A stretch of DNA of 14,447 nt from Candidatus Faecivivens stercorigallinarum (GTDB lineage Bacteria > Bacillota > Clostridia > Oscillospirales > Ruminococcaceae), in NCBI GenBank assembly GCA_018715465.1, contig DVLN01000037.1, positions 1-14,447 on the forward strand. Reading direction: 5' to 3'. Positions within the stretch are counted from its first letter, which is position 1. The number at the start of each line of letters is the position of its first letter. The notes below the pieces were generated by a model. It saw only the letters and a program-made list of their open reading frames with translations, did not search any database and had not been told where the DNA came from. The position numbers were made by a program, and so were the translations under genes. Of the stretch, positions 6,571-12,921 are shown piece by piece.

Positions 6571-7716
6571 TTGGAAATTTACCTGGATAACTGCGCAACC
6601 ACCAAGGTCTGCCAGCCTGCGGCCGAGGCGGTTCTCCGCGCGATGACGCAGGACTACGGAAACCCGTCCTCCCTTCATAAAAAAGGACTGGATGCCGAAC
6701 ACATCCTCACCTCTGCCAGACGGACAGCCGCTTCCCTGCTGGGATGTGACTACAGCTGTGTCTACTTTACCGGCGGCGCAACCGATTCCAACAACCTCGC
6801 GATTCAGGGTGCATTGGCAGCACATCCACGCGACGGCAAAACGATCGTAACCACAACGGTCGAACATCCATCGGTCGCTGATACGGTCACTGCGATGGAA
6901 AAACGCGGCTATACCGTCAAGCGGGTGGCTCCCCGCCCGAACGGACAGTTTGACCCACATGACCTGGTAGACGCGGTGGATGATGACACGGTACTCGTCA
7001 CCTTTATGATGGTCAACAATGAGCTGGGAACAATCCTTCCCTTTGAAAAGGTGGTTCCGGCTATCCGGCGCCGTTTTCCGAAGGTTCTGATCCATATGGA
7101 CGGCGTCCAGGGATTTACCAAGCTGCCGCTTTCGGTCAGCAAACTGGACCTCGATCTGTTTTCCTTCTCAGGACATAAGCTGTACGCCCCAAAAGGAATT
7201 GGAGGACTGTATATCAAAAAGGGAATCCGCCTGCTGCCGGTTGAATACGGCGGCGGTCAGGAAAAGGGACTCCGTTCCGGGACCGAAGCAGTTCCGTCCA
7301 TCGCCGGACTGGATGCCGCGCTCAAAATGATTCAGCAGAACCGGGCGGATATCCTCCAGAATTATCAGAACTGCAACCGGACACTGCGCATCCTGCTGGC
7401 GGAAATGCCGGAGGTCGTCATCAATTCGCCGGAAAATGGCTGTCCGCATATCCTCAACATCTCCGTCCCCGGAATTCCGTCGGAAATCATGCTGCATACG
7501 CTGGAGGAAAAAGGAATTTACGTTTCCTCTGGATCTGCCTGCTCAAAAGGCGCGCTCAGCGGGGTGCTGGCTGCCTTTCATCTGCCGCAGGAACGCATTC
7601 GTTCGGCACTGCGCATCAGTTTTTCGTATGAAACAGATGAGGAGCAGCTGCGGATTTTTGCTGCTGCGCTCAGAGAAGTGATTGACCGGTTGATGAAGGT
7701 TGTCAAAACGAATTGA
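6571..7716 (+). CDS. Cysteine desulfurase (NifS/IscS family), probable ThiI partner
   Basis: The 381-residue PLP enzyme of the class V aminotransferase fold takes sulfur from cysteine as a persulfide. Marks are YLDNCATT (4-11), FTGGATDSNN near 66-75, His99 in VEHP, Gln180 in DGVQ, the PLP lysine Lys203 in SGHK, and active-site Cys324 in SSGSACSKGA, on the short loop of NifS-type enzymes. The only good start is TTG at 6571, with AAAGGAG (6555-6561) 9 bases upstream. thiI follows after 33 bases, so this is most likely the dedicated sulfur donor for tRNA 4-thiouridine, as NifZ is for ThiI in Bacillus subtilis. An Fe-S scaffold gene is not nearby, which supports this role over general Fe-S assembly. 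Confidence 0.93.
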   Translation: MEIYLDNCATTKVCQPAAEAVLRAMTQDYGNPSSLHKKGLDAEHILTSARRTAASLLGCDYSCVYFTGGATDSNNLAIQGALAAHPRDGKTIVTTTVEHPSVADTVTAMEKRGYTVKRVAPRPNGQFDPHDLVDAVDDDTVLVTFMMVNNELGTILPFEKVVPAIRRRFPKVLIHMDGVQGFTKLPLSVSKLDLDLFSFSGHKLYAPKGIGGLYIKKGIRLLPVEYGGGQEKGLRSGTEAVPSIAGLDAALKMIQQNRADILQNYQNCNRTLRILLAEMPEVVINSPENGCPHILNISVPGIPSEIMLHTLEEKGIYVSSGSACSKGALSGVLAAFHLPQERIRSALRISFSYETDEEQLRIFAAALREVIDRLMKVVKTN

Positions 7717-7749
7717 CGATTTGCCTGACTGGTCAGAAAGGGAAAAGGT

Positions 7750-8958
7750 ATGAAAGAAATTATCCTCGCCAAAAACGGCGAAATTGCCCTTAAGGGGCTG
7801 AACCGCAGAAGATTTGAAGAAGTGCTGATGCGCAACATCAAATGGCGGCTGCGTGATTTTGGGAAAGTCACCCTCAGCTGCATGCAGTCGACTATCTATA
7901 TCACACCGGAAGACAGCACTTTTTATGACTTTGACGGTGCGATCGAAGCGTTGCGGCATGTCTTTGGCATTGCCTCGATCTCCCGTGCAATCGTGCTGGA
8001 AAAAGACATGGAAGATATCCTATCCCATGTCTGCGACTATATCGAAAACGACCTGTTTGACGCCAAAACCTTTAAAGTCGAGGCCAAGCGGTCGGATAAA
8101 CATTTTCCGCTCACCTCTCCCCAGATTTCTGCGGAAGTCGGCGGAAAAATTCTCTCCCGTTTCCATCGCCTGAAGGTGGATGTCCACAACCCGGACGTCA
8201 CCGTCATGGTTGAGATCCGGGACCGCGGCGCGTATATCCATGCCGGAAAAATCCCTGGCGCAGGCGGCATGCCGGTATCCTCCTCTGGAGAAGCGATGCT
8301 GCTGATCTCGGGCGGTATCGACTCCCCCGTTGCTGCGTATATGATGGCCAAACGGGGCCTGGCCCTTTCCACCATTCATTTTCAGAGTCCGCCCTATACC
8401 AGCGACCGCGCACTGGAAAAGGTTGTCACCCTCTGCGAAGAACTCACCCCTTATACTGGCCGGCTCGCCTTTTACTGTGTCCCGTTTACCGAGATTCAGG
8501 AGGCACTTCGGGAACACTGTCCCGAGGAATTGTTTACCGTAATGATGCGTCGTATGATGATGCGGATTGCCACCCGTATCGCGCAGGAGAAAAATATCCC
8601 GGCACTGGTCACCGGCGAAAGCCTGGCACAGGTCGCCTCCCAAACGCTGGAAGCACTCTATTGCACCGACAATGCAACTCCGCTCGTGGTGCTGCGCCCG
8701 CTGATCGGTATGGACAAAGGCGAAATCATCCGCATTTCCCGTGAGATTGGCACCTTTGAGACATCCATTCTGCCTTATGAGGACTGCTGCACCGTCTTTA
8801 CCCCCCGTCATCCCTGCACCAAACCCAAACTGTCGGTTCTGGAAAAGGCAGAGGCACGGTTTGACTACCAACCGCTGATTGACAAGGCAGTCGCTGGCAC
8901 CCAGCTGCGGATGATTACCGGCAGTGGGGAAAGAAACAACGATGGATATACTCAATGA
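7750..8958 (+). CDS. thiI: tRNA 4-thiouridine synthetase ThiI
   Basis: The 402-residue protein has an N-terminal ferredoxin-like region, a THUMP RNA-binding domain (about 60-165) and an adenylating PP-loop domain with LLISGGIDSPVAAY (184-197). ThiI activates uridine 8 of tRNA with ATP and inserts sulfur delivered as persulfide. The C-terminal rhodanese domain of Escherichia coli ThiI is absent, as is usual in Firmicutes. The likely sulfur-handling cysteine is in PYEDCCTVF (Cys346/Cys347). It follows the cysteine desulfurase after 33 bases; AAAGGG (7737-7742) precedes its ATG by 7 bases. Its last 17 bases overlap the start of the sortase-like gene, so the two are probably translationally coupled. 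Confidence 0.95.
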   Translation: MKEIILAKNGEIALKGLNRRRFEEVLMRNIKWRLRDFGKVTLSCMQSTIYITPEDSTFYDFDGAIEALRHVFGIASISRAIVLEKDMEDILSHVCDYIENDLFDAKTFKVEAKRSDKHFPLTSPQISAEVGGKILSRFHRLKVDVHNPDVTVMVEIRDRGAYIHAGKIPGAGGMPVSSSGEAMLLISGGIDSPVAAYMMAKRGLALSTIHFQSPPYTSDRALEKVVTLCEELTPYTGRLAFYCVPFTEIQEALREHCPEELFTVMMRRMMMRIATRIAQEKNIPALVTGESLAQVASQTLEALYCTDNATPLVVLRPLIGMDKGEIIRISREIGTFETSILPYEDCCTVFTPRHPCTKPKLSVLEKAEARFDYQPLIDKAVAGTQLRMITGSGERNNDGYTQ

Positions 8959-10360
8959 ACGGTTACGACAGCTGGATACACTTCTGACCGCCAAAAAGAA
9001 AACAGCAGCCCTGCTGCTTCCCGGCAGCAGAGAAACAGCTGTACAGGCGGCAGATGGCTGCAAAAAAATCCGTATCCCGGATAAAAAAATGCGTCCGCTG
9101 CACCCGTCCATTATCAAAACATTTGGGCTCGTATCCCGGCAAGCGGCGATTGTTCAGGCTATGCAGGCCCGAAACACAGCTGCAACCGACTGGGGCGCAG
9201 CTGTAACCGATCCAGCACTGCTGCCGACACCTCTGACCGGAAACCTTTCAGAAGATGGTCAGACGGACATCTCGACCGTTTATATCGCAGTCACTGACGG
9301 AAAAAGAGCCGCAGTCCAACAGCTCTCCTGCCCCGGCGACCTGTCCGACGGACAGCTCCGGGAAGCAATGATGACACGGGCAGTCCAGCAATCTGCCGAT
9401 CTGCTGACCGGACTGCTGCAAAAGGAAAAGGAAGCGCTGACACTTTTTGATCATGTGTCCCGGTTCAGACGGTACGCCGTTTCGCCGACAGAAGCGCTGC
9501 TGCGTTCTATACTTCCCTGGAGGGGGGATAAGCCGGGCGATATCATTACCAAAACCGTTTTGATTGCAGCCGTTGTCGCTGTCATCCTCTCAGCAGGGAT
9601 GACGGCTTCGGAACAGATCTCGGTTAATCACACTGTTGACAATATCCGGCAAGCGGTGGAAGTCTACACCGAACTGCCAACGGAAGAAGAAAACAGCAGT
9701 CTGCCGGATGGATATCAGAGCAAGTTTGCATCACTATATACAATCAATCCCGACGTGACCGGCTGGCTGACCGTTCCCGGCACCAACATCGACCTTCCGA
9801 TCATGCAGGCGGATGACAACGACTATTATCTCTCCCATGATCTGTACGGAAAATCCGACCCTTACGGGCTTCCCTATATTGACTACCGTGTGCCGATTGA
9901 ACCGGACGGACAGTGGGCAGCGAATACAATCGTCTATGGCAGCAGTATACAGGACGGCTGCATCTTCGATGCACTGACCGGATACCGGGATGAAGAGTTT
10001 TACAAAGAACACCCTTTTCTGACTTTGGATACCGTATATAATCAGAGTGAATGGGTTATCTTTGCTGCTTTTGATACGGCTGCCGATGATATCGAGGAGC
10101 TGAGCGGTCTCATCCAGGCAGCCCCTGACGATGTGCAGCGGTATATGGAACAGGCCACTGCCCGCAGTTATTTTACCAATCCCGTTGATATCAGCACCGA
10201 TGATGTTTTTCTGACGCTGCTGACCTGCTCCGGCAGCGCGGCAGATACCAGGCTGTGTGTTGCGGCAAGACGGCTACGCGAAGGGGAATCGGAACAGGAT
10301 TTCGACTTTTCTTGCAGTGCCAGCAATCCGCAGCGTGTAAAATCCATCTACAATTCATGA
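8942..10360 (+). CDS. Membrane protein with degenerate class B-type sortase domain
   Basis: The 472-residue protein has an N-terminal region of about 200 residues with no recognised motif (probably cytoplasmic), one transmembrane helix (about 201-219) and an outer domain matching class B sortases: INPDVTGWLTVPGTNIDLPIMQ near 268-289, DDNDYYLSHDLYG near 291-303, NTIVYGSSIQDGCIF near 328-342, EEFYKEHPF near 351-359 and LLTCSGSAADTR near 426-437. Active sortases have YGHN at the third site; here the His position is Ser334. Cys429 and Arg437 are kept. Classical transpeptidation is therefore unlikely unless another residue substitutes. ATG at 8942 is preferred; GTG at 8924 would add six residues. 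It overlaps thiI and precedes the Ser-rich gene by 29 bases, suggesting one operon. The function is unknown. Confidence 0.82.
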   Translation: MDILNERLRQLDTLLTAKKKTAALLLPGSRETAVQAADGCKKIRIPDKKMRPLHPSIIKTFGLVSRQAAIVQAMQARNTAATDWGAAVTDPALLPTPLTGNLSEDGQTDISTVYIAVTDGKRAAVQQLSCPGDLSDGQLREAMMTRAVQQSADLLTGLLQKEKEALTLFDHVSRFRRYAVSPTEALLRSILPWRGDKPGDIITKTVLIAAVVAVILSAGMTASEQISVNHTVDNIRQAVEVYTELPTEEENSSLPDGYQSKFASLYTINPDVTGWLTVPGTNIDLPIMQADDNDYYLSHDLYGKSDPYGLPYIDYRVPIEPDGQWAANTIVYGSSIQDGCIFDALTGYRDEEFYKEHPFLTLDTVYNQSEWVIFAAFDTAADDIEELSGLIQAAPDDVQRYMEQATARSYFTNPVDISTDDVFLTLLTCSGSAADTRLCVAARRLREGESEQDFDFSCSASNPQRVKSIYNS

Positions 10361-10389
10361 TTGACAATTCAGGAAAGGAATGACGTCAG

Positions 10390-11142
10390 ATGAAATATTT
10401 TTTCCGCAGCTACTGGCTTCAGGTCATAGCGGTTTTTGTCTCTCTGTTTATCGGATCGCGCGTAATCGCGATGGTATTTGCAGATATTGAGGGAACCGGC
10501 AGACTTTCGACTGTCGCAGACACAACTTCAGAGGTCAGCAGCGAACTTTCTTCCGAATCGTCCGAAGTATCCTCCGAAGAAAGCTCGGATAATCCGCTGG
10601 ATGAACTGTTTGAATCGACCGACTGGAGCGACAGTCTGGAGTCTTCCCACACCTCCACAGGGAATTCCGGCAGCTCATCCAGTTCCAGTTACAGTAGTAA
10701 TTCCGGCGGCTCCAGCTATACCGGCGGTTCTGGCAGCACAAACAGTTCGGGCAATTCGGGTAATTCTGGCAGTTGGTCCAGCTCCGGCAGCTCATCCAAT
10801 TCCAGCAGTTCGTCCAGCTCGGGAAGTTCTTCCAGTTCCAGTGGGTCGTCCAGTACAGGAAGTTCTTCCAGTTCTGACAGTTCGTCCAGCTCCGGCAGTT
10901 CGACGCCTTCCGGCGGGTCTTCGGGCAGCTCTTCTTCCACTACCCCTGACGGTCCCGATCTGAACGATGATTTTGTGACCGGCGGCGATACCGATCCAAC
11001 CGGCGGCAGCAGCTCCGGCAGTGATTCTTCGGTACCTCCTTCCAGCAGTACCGAAACGCCCGGCTCGTCCTCGTCCACCATTACGGCTCCCGGCGGTGAC
11101 TATGTCGGTGAAAGCGCCACCAACGACGGACCTGGCGACTGA
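10390..11142 (+). CDS. Ser/Gly-rich cell-surface protein of unknown function
   Basis: The 250-residue protein starts with a short basic head and a hydrophobic segment (about 10-31) that is a signal peptide or membrane anchor; a possible cleavage follows Ala31. Residues 46-68 are Ser/Glu-rich, about 90-184 are almost only Ser and Gly with a few Thr, Asn and Tyr, and 185-250 are Ser/Pro/Asp/Gly-rich, ending in GESATNDGPGD. No globular domain, LPXTG-like motif or C-terminal hydrophobic tail is visible, so the sequence does not mark it as a sortase substrate. The tail may be an extended spacer in the cell wall and could be glycosylated (inference). The start has GGAAAGGA about 10 bases upstream. 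The codon-level repeats (TCC AGT TCC type) make the tract prone to length variation. Confidence 0.75.
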   Translation: MKYFFRSYWLQVIAVFVSLFIGSRVIAMVFADIEGTGRLSTVADTTSEVSSELSSESSEVSSEESSDNPLDELFESTDWSDSLESSHTSTGNSGSSSSSSYSSNSGGSSYTGGSGSTNSSGNSGNSGSWSSSGSSSNSSSSSSSGSSSSSSGSSSTGSSSSSDSSSSSGSSTPSGGSSGSSSSTTPDGPDLNDDFVTGGDTDPTGGSSSGSDSSVPPSSSTETPGSSSSTITAPGGDYVGESATNDGPGD

Positions 11143-11165
11143 TCAGTTGTTTTGAGCAAAAAGAC

Positions 11166-11196
11166 TTGACTTGAAGTCCACTTCAAGTGCTATACT
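11166..11196 (+). promoter_or_regulatory. MerR-type promoter and operator of the lar operon
   Basis: TTGACT (11166-11171) and TATACT (11191-11196) are separated by 19 bases instead of 17. The spacer region holds a perfect inverted repeat, ACTTGAAGT (11169-11177) and ACTTCAAGT (11180-11188), with a 2-base CC centre. An overlong spacer with a central palindrome is the hallmark of promoters that MerR-family activators switch on by untwisting DNA. No merR-family gene lies in the window, so the regulator and its signal are unknown. Confidence 0.85.
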
Positions 11197-11202
11197 GTTT
11201 GA

Positions 11203-11351
11203 GAACAACCAAGTGGCCGCCTGAAGACGGCCTTCATCGAAAGATGAACCTTAATTTCTCAGCCAATGTAAACCGTGCCACGAAGGTACCCGCTGTCTTT
11301 CAAGAGGACGGCTGTACTTTCGTGGCTTTTTTCAATCTGAAAGGAAATAAG
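11203..11351 (+). promoter_or_regulatory. Structured 5' leader of larEBC with terminator (possible riboswitch or attenuator)
   Basis: The predicted transcript begins near 11203. Hairpin one pairs GGCCG (11215-11219) with CGGCC (11228-11232). Hairpin two pairs TTCATC (11233-11238) with GATGAA (11243-11248) around a GAAA tetraloop and directly follows hairpin one. A single-stranded stretch (11249-11276) precedes the terminator hairpin. The larE ribosome binding site (GAAAGGA) lies just past the terminator. The layout fits conditional termination. I could not match it to a riboswitch class I know. The larE frame is open through the leader, but the ribosome binding site favours ATG 11352. Confidence 0.6.
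11277..11332 (+). terminator. Intrinsic terminator in the lar leader
   Basis: GCCACGAAGGTAC (11277-11289) pairs with GTACTTTCGTGGC (11314-11326), 13 pairs with one G-U. An inner stem (11292-11297 with 11307-11312) stabilises it further. Six T (11327-11332) follow at once. It lies between the lar promoter and larE, so it would stop most transcription unless an antiterminator forms or translation intervenes. Confidence 0.88.
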
Positions 11352-12125
11352 ATGGAACTTGAGCAAAAACGTATGCTGTTGAAACAGTATTTTACCGAAC
11401 ATAATCGGGTTGTCCTCGGATTTTCCGGCGGAGTTGATTCTGCCTTTCTGCTTGCCGCCGCACAGCAAGCAGGCGCTGCAATCACTCCAATCTTTATCAA
11501 AACCCCTTTCCAGCCTGCCTTTGAACTGGCAGATGCAAAACGGCTTGCCGATCAGCTGGATATCCCGCTGGAGATTCTGGAAGCAGACCCGCTGACCGAT
11601 CAGCAGATCGCCGGCAATGACGCAAAGCGCTGTTACTGGTGCAAACGGATGTTATTTTCTCTGCTGCGCGACCGTGCGCAGCAGCTGGGCGCAACACTGA
11701 TCGACGGTACCAATGCTTCTGACCCGGAGGACGACCGCCCCGGTATGCAGGCCCTGCGGGAGCTGGGGGCCCAGTCTCCGCTGCGGCTGTGCGGGCTGAC
11801 CAAAGAAGAGATCCGCCAGCTGTCCAGAGAATACCAGCTGTTTACCTGGGACAAACCCAGCTATGCCTGTCTTGCGACCCGAATCCCGACTGGAACCCCA
11901 ATCGACTCTGCAACGCTGCAAAAAATTGAGGGTGCCGAACAGGCCCTTGTCAGCCTTGGTTTTTCTGATTTTCGGGTACGGGTATTCCATGGAGCGGCAC
12001 GCCTTCAGCTGCTGCCCTCTCAGTGGCAGATGAGCGACCAGATGCGTCAGAAAGTCACCCAAGCGGTAAACAGATATTTTGACACCGTCCTGCTGGATAT
12101 GGTTCCGCGGACGTCCAGAGAATGA
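11352..12125 (+). CDS. larE: LarE, pyridinium bis-thiocarboxylate sulfur transferase
   Basis: The 257-residue cytosolic PP-loop enzyme has SGGVDS at 25-30. LarE adenylates the carboxylates of pyridinium-3,5-biscarboxylic acid mononucleotide and converts them to thiocarboxylates, the second step of nickel-pincer nucleotide synthesis. Cys173 in KPSYACLATR corresponds to the sacrificial sulfur-donating Cys176 of Lactobacillus plantarum LarE. Cys94 and Cys97 form a CxxC in RCYWCKR; together the three cysteines recall the LarE type that carries a [4Fe-4S] cluster. ATG at 11352 is preceded by GAAAGGA; upstream in-frame starts lie in the leader and terminator. It is followed after 13 bases by larB. 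Confidence 0.92.
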   Translation: MELEQKRMLLKQYFTEHNRVVLGFSGGVDSAFLLAAAQQAGAAITPIFIKTPFQPAFELADAKRLADQLDIPLEILEADPLTDQQIAGNDAKRCYWCKRMLFSLLRDRAQQLGATLIDGTNASDPEDDRPGMQALRELGAQSPLRLCGLTKEEIRQLSREYQLFTWDKPSYACLATRIPTGTPIDSATLQKIEGAEQALVSLGFSDFRVRVFHGAARLQLLPSQWQMSDQMRQKVTQAVNRYFDTVLLDMVPRTSRE

Positions 12126-12138
12126 GAGGTGCAATCAG

Positions 12139-12921
12139 ATGAATACCAAGGAAATCCTCGCGGCCGTTCGGGATGGGAAACTCAACGTCGAGCAGGCAGC
12201 CCTTCAGCTCAAGCTGGAACCCTTTCAGGAGATGGGATTTGCCAAGATCGACCATCACCGCGCACTGCGTCAGGGCAGTGCCGAGGTGATCTACGGTGCT
12301 TCCAAGACTCCTGAACAGATTGCTTCCATTGCTGCGGCGATGGCGGAACATGGCGGTCAAAATATCCTGATCACCCGGATGCACCCTGAAGCGGAGGAGA
12401 TTGTCCGCGCCGCCAATCCCGGGCTGTGGTATGACCCGCTTTCCCGCATCGGAATTGTCAATAAGGTCGAATATGTCGACACCGACGGATATATTGTCGT
12501 CGCCTCGGGCGGTACTTCCGACCAGCCGGTTTGTGAGGAAGCAGCATTGACAGCCGAAGCGATGGGCAACCGCGTCGTAAGAATGTACGACGTCGGGGTT
12601 GCCGGATTACAGCGGCTGCTCTCCCGGCTGGATGTGCTGATACAGGCAAATGTTGTCATCGCAGTTGCCGGTATGGAGGGAGCACTTGCAAGTGTGGTCG
12701 GCGGTCTGGTGGATTGCCCGGTTATCGGCGTCCCGACCTCGGTCGGATATGGTGCAAGTTTCGGCGGTGTATCCGCCCTGCTGAGCATGCTCAACAGCTG
12801 TGCAAGCGGCGTCAGCGTCGTCAACATCGACAACGGCTTCGGTGCCGGGTTCCTGGCCAGCCGTATCAACCATCGGACCGGCAGCACTCCGGTGCCGGAT
12901 ACCAAAAAGGAGAATGAATGA
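12139..12921 (+). CDS. larB: LarB, P2CMN synthase (NaAD carboxylase/hydrolase)
   Basis: The 260-residue enzyme catalyses the first step of nickel-pincer cofactor synthesis: it carboxylates nicotinic acid adenine dinucleotide and releases AMP, giving pyridinium-3,5-biscarboxylic acid mononucleotide. The C-terminal half resembles PurE (AIR carboxylase), seen in the GGTSD (124-128) and GVPTSVGYG (197-205) segments. Glu180 in AGMEGALASVVGGL and Cys221 in LNSCASGV coincide with the catalytic Glu180 and Cys221 of Lactobacillus plantarum LarB, as I recall the numbering. ATG at 12139 has GAGAGGTG about 8 bases upstream. Its stop codon overlaps the larC start in an ATGA arrangement, a sign of translational coupling. 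Confidence 0.93.
   Translation: MNTKEILAAVRDGKLNVEQAALQLKLEPFQEMGFAKIDHHRALRQGSAEVIYGASKTPEQIASIAAAMAEHGGQNILITRMHPEAEEIVRAANPGLWYDPLSRIGIVNKVEYVDTDGYIVVASGGTSDQPVCEEAALTAEAMGNRVVRMYDVGVAGLQRLLSRLDVLIQANVVIAVAGMEGALASVVGGLVDCPVIGVPTSVGYGASFGGVSALLSMLNSCASGVSVVNIDNGFGAGFLASRINHRTGSTPVPDTKKENE

Noticed and set aside
8020..9117. 365-codon minus-strand frame across thiI and the next gene
   Set aside because: It spans the overlap of two well-supported plus-strand genes and has no motifs; it is an artefact of high GC at codon positions.
10330..10345. NPQ motif near the C-terminus of the sortase-like protein as a self-sorting signal
   Set aside because: NPQRV lacks the following residues of the NPQTN-type signal and no hydrophobic segment follows; most likely chance.
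11187..11351. N-terminal extension of LarE through the leader
   Set aside because: The added 55 residues run through a terminator stem and T-tract, have no LarE similarity, and the ribosome binding site sits directly before ATG 11352.
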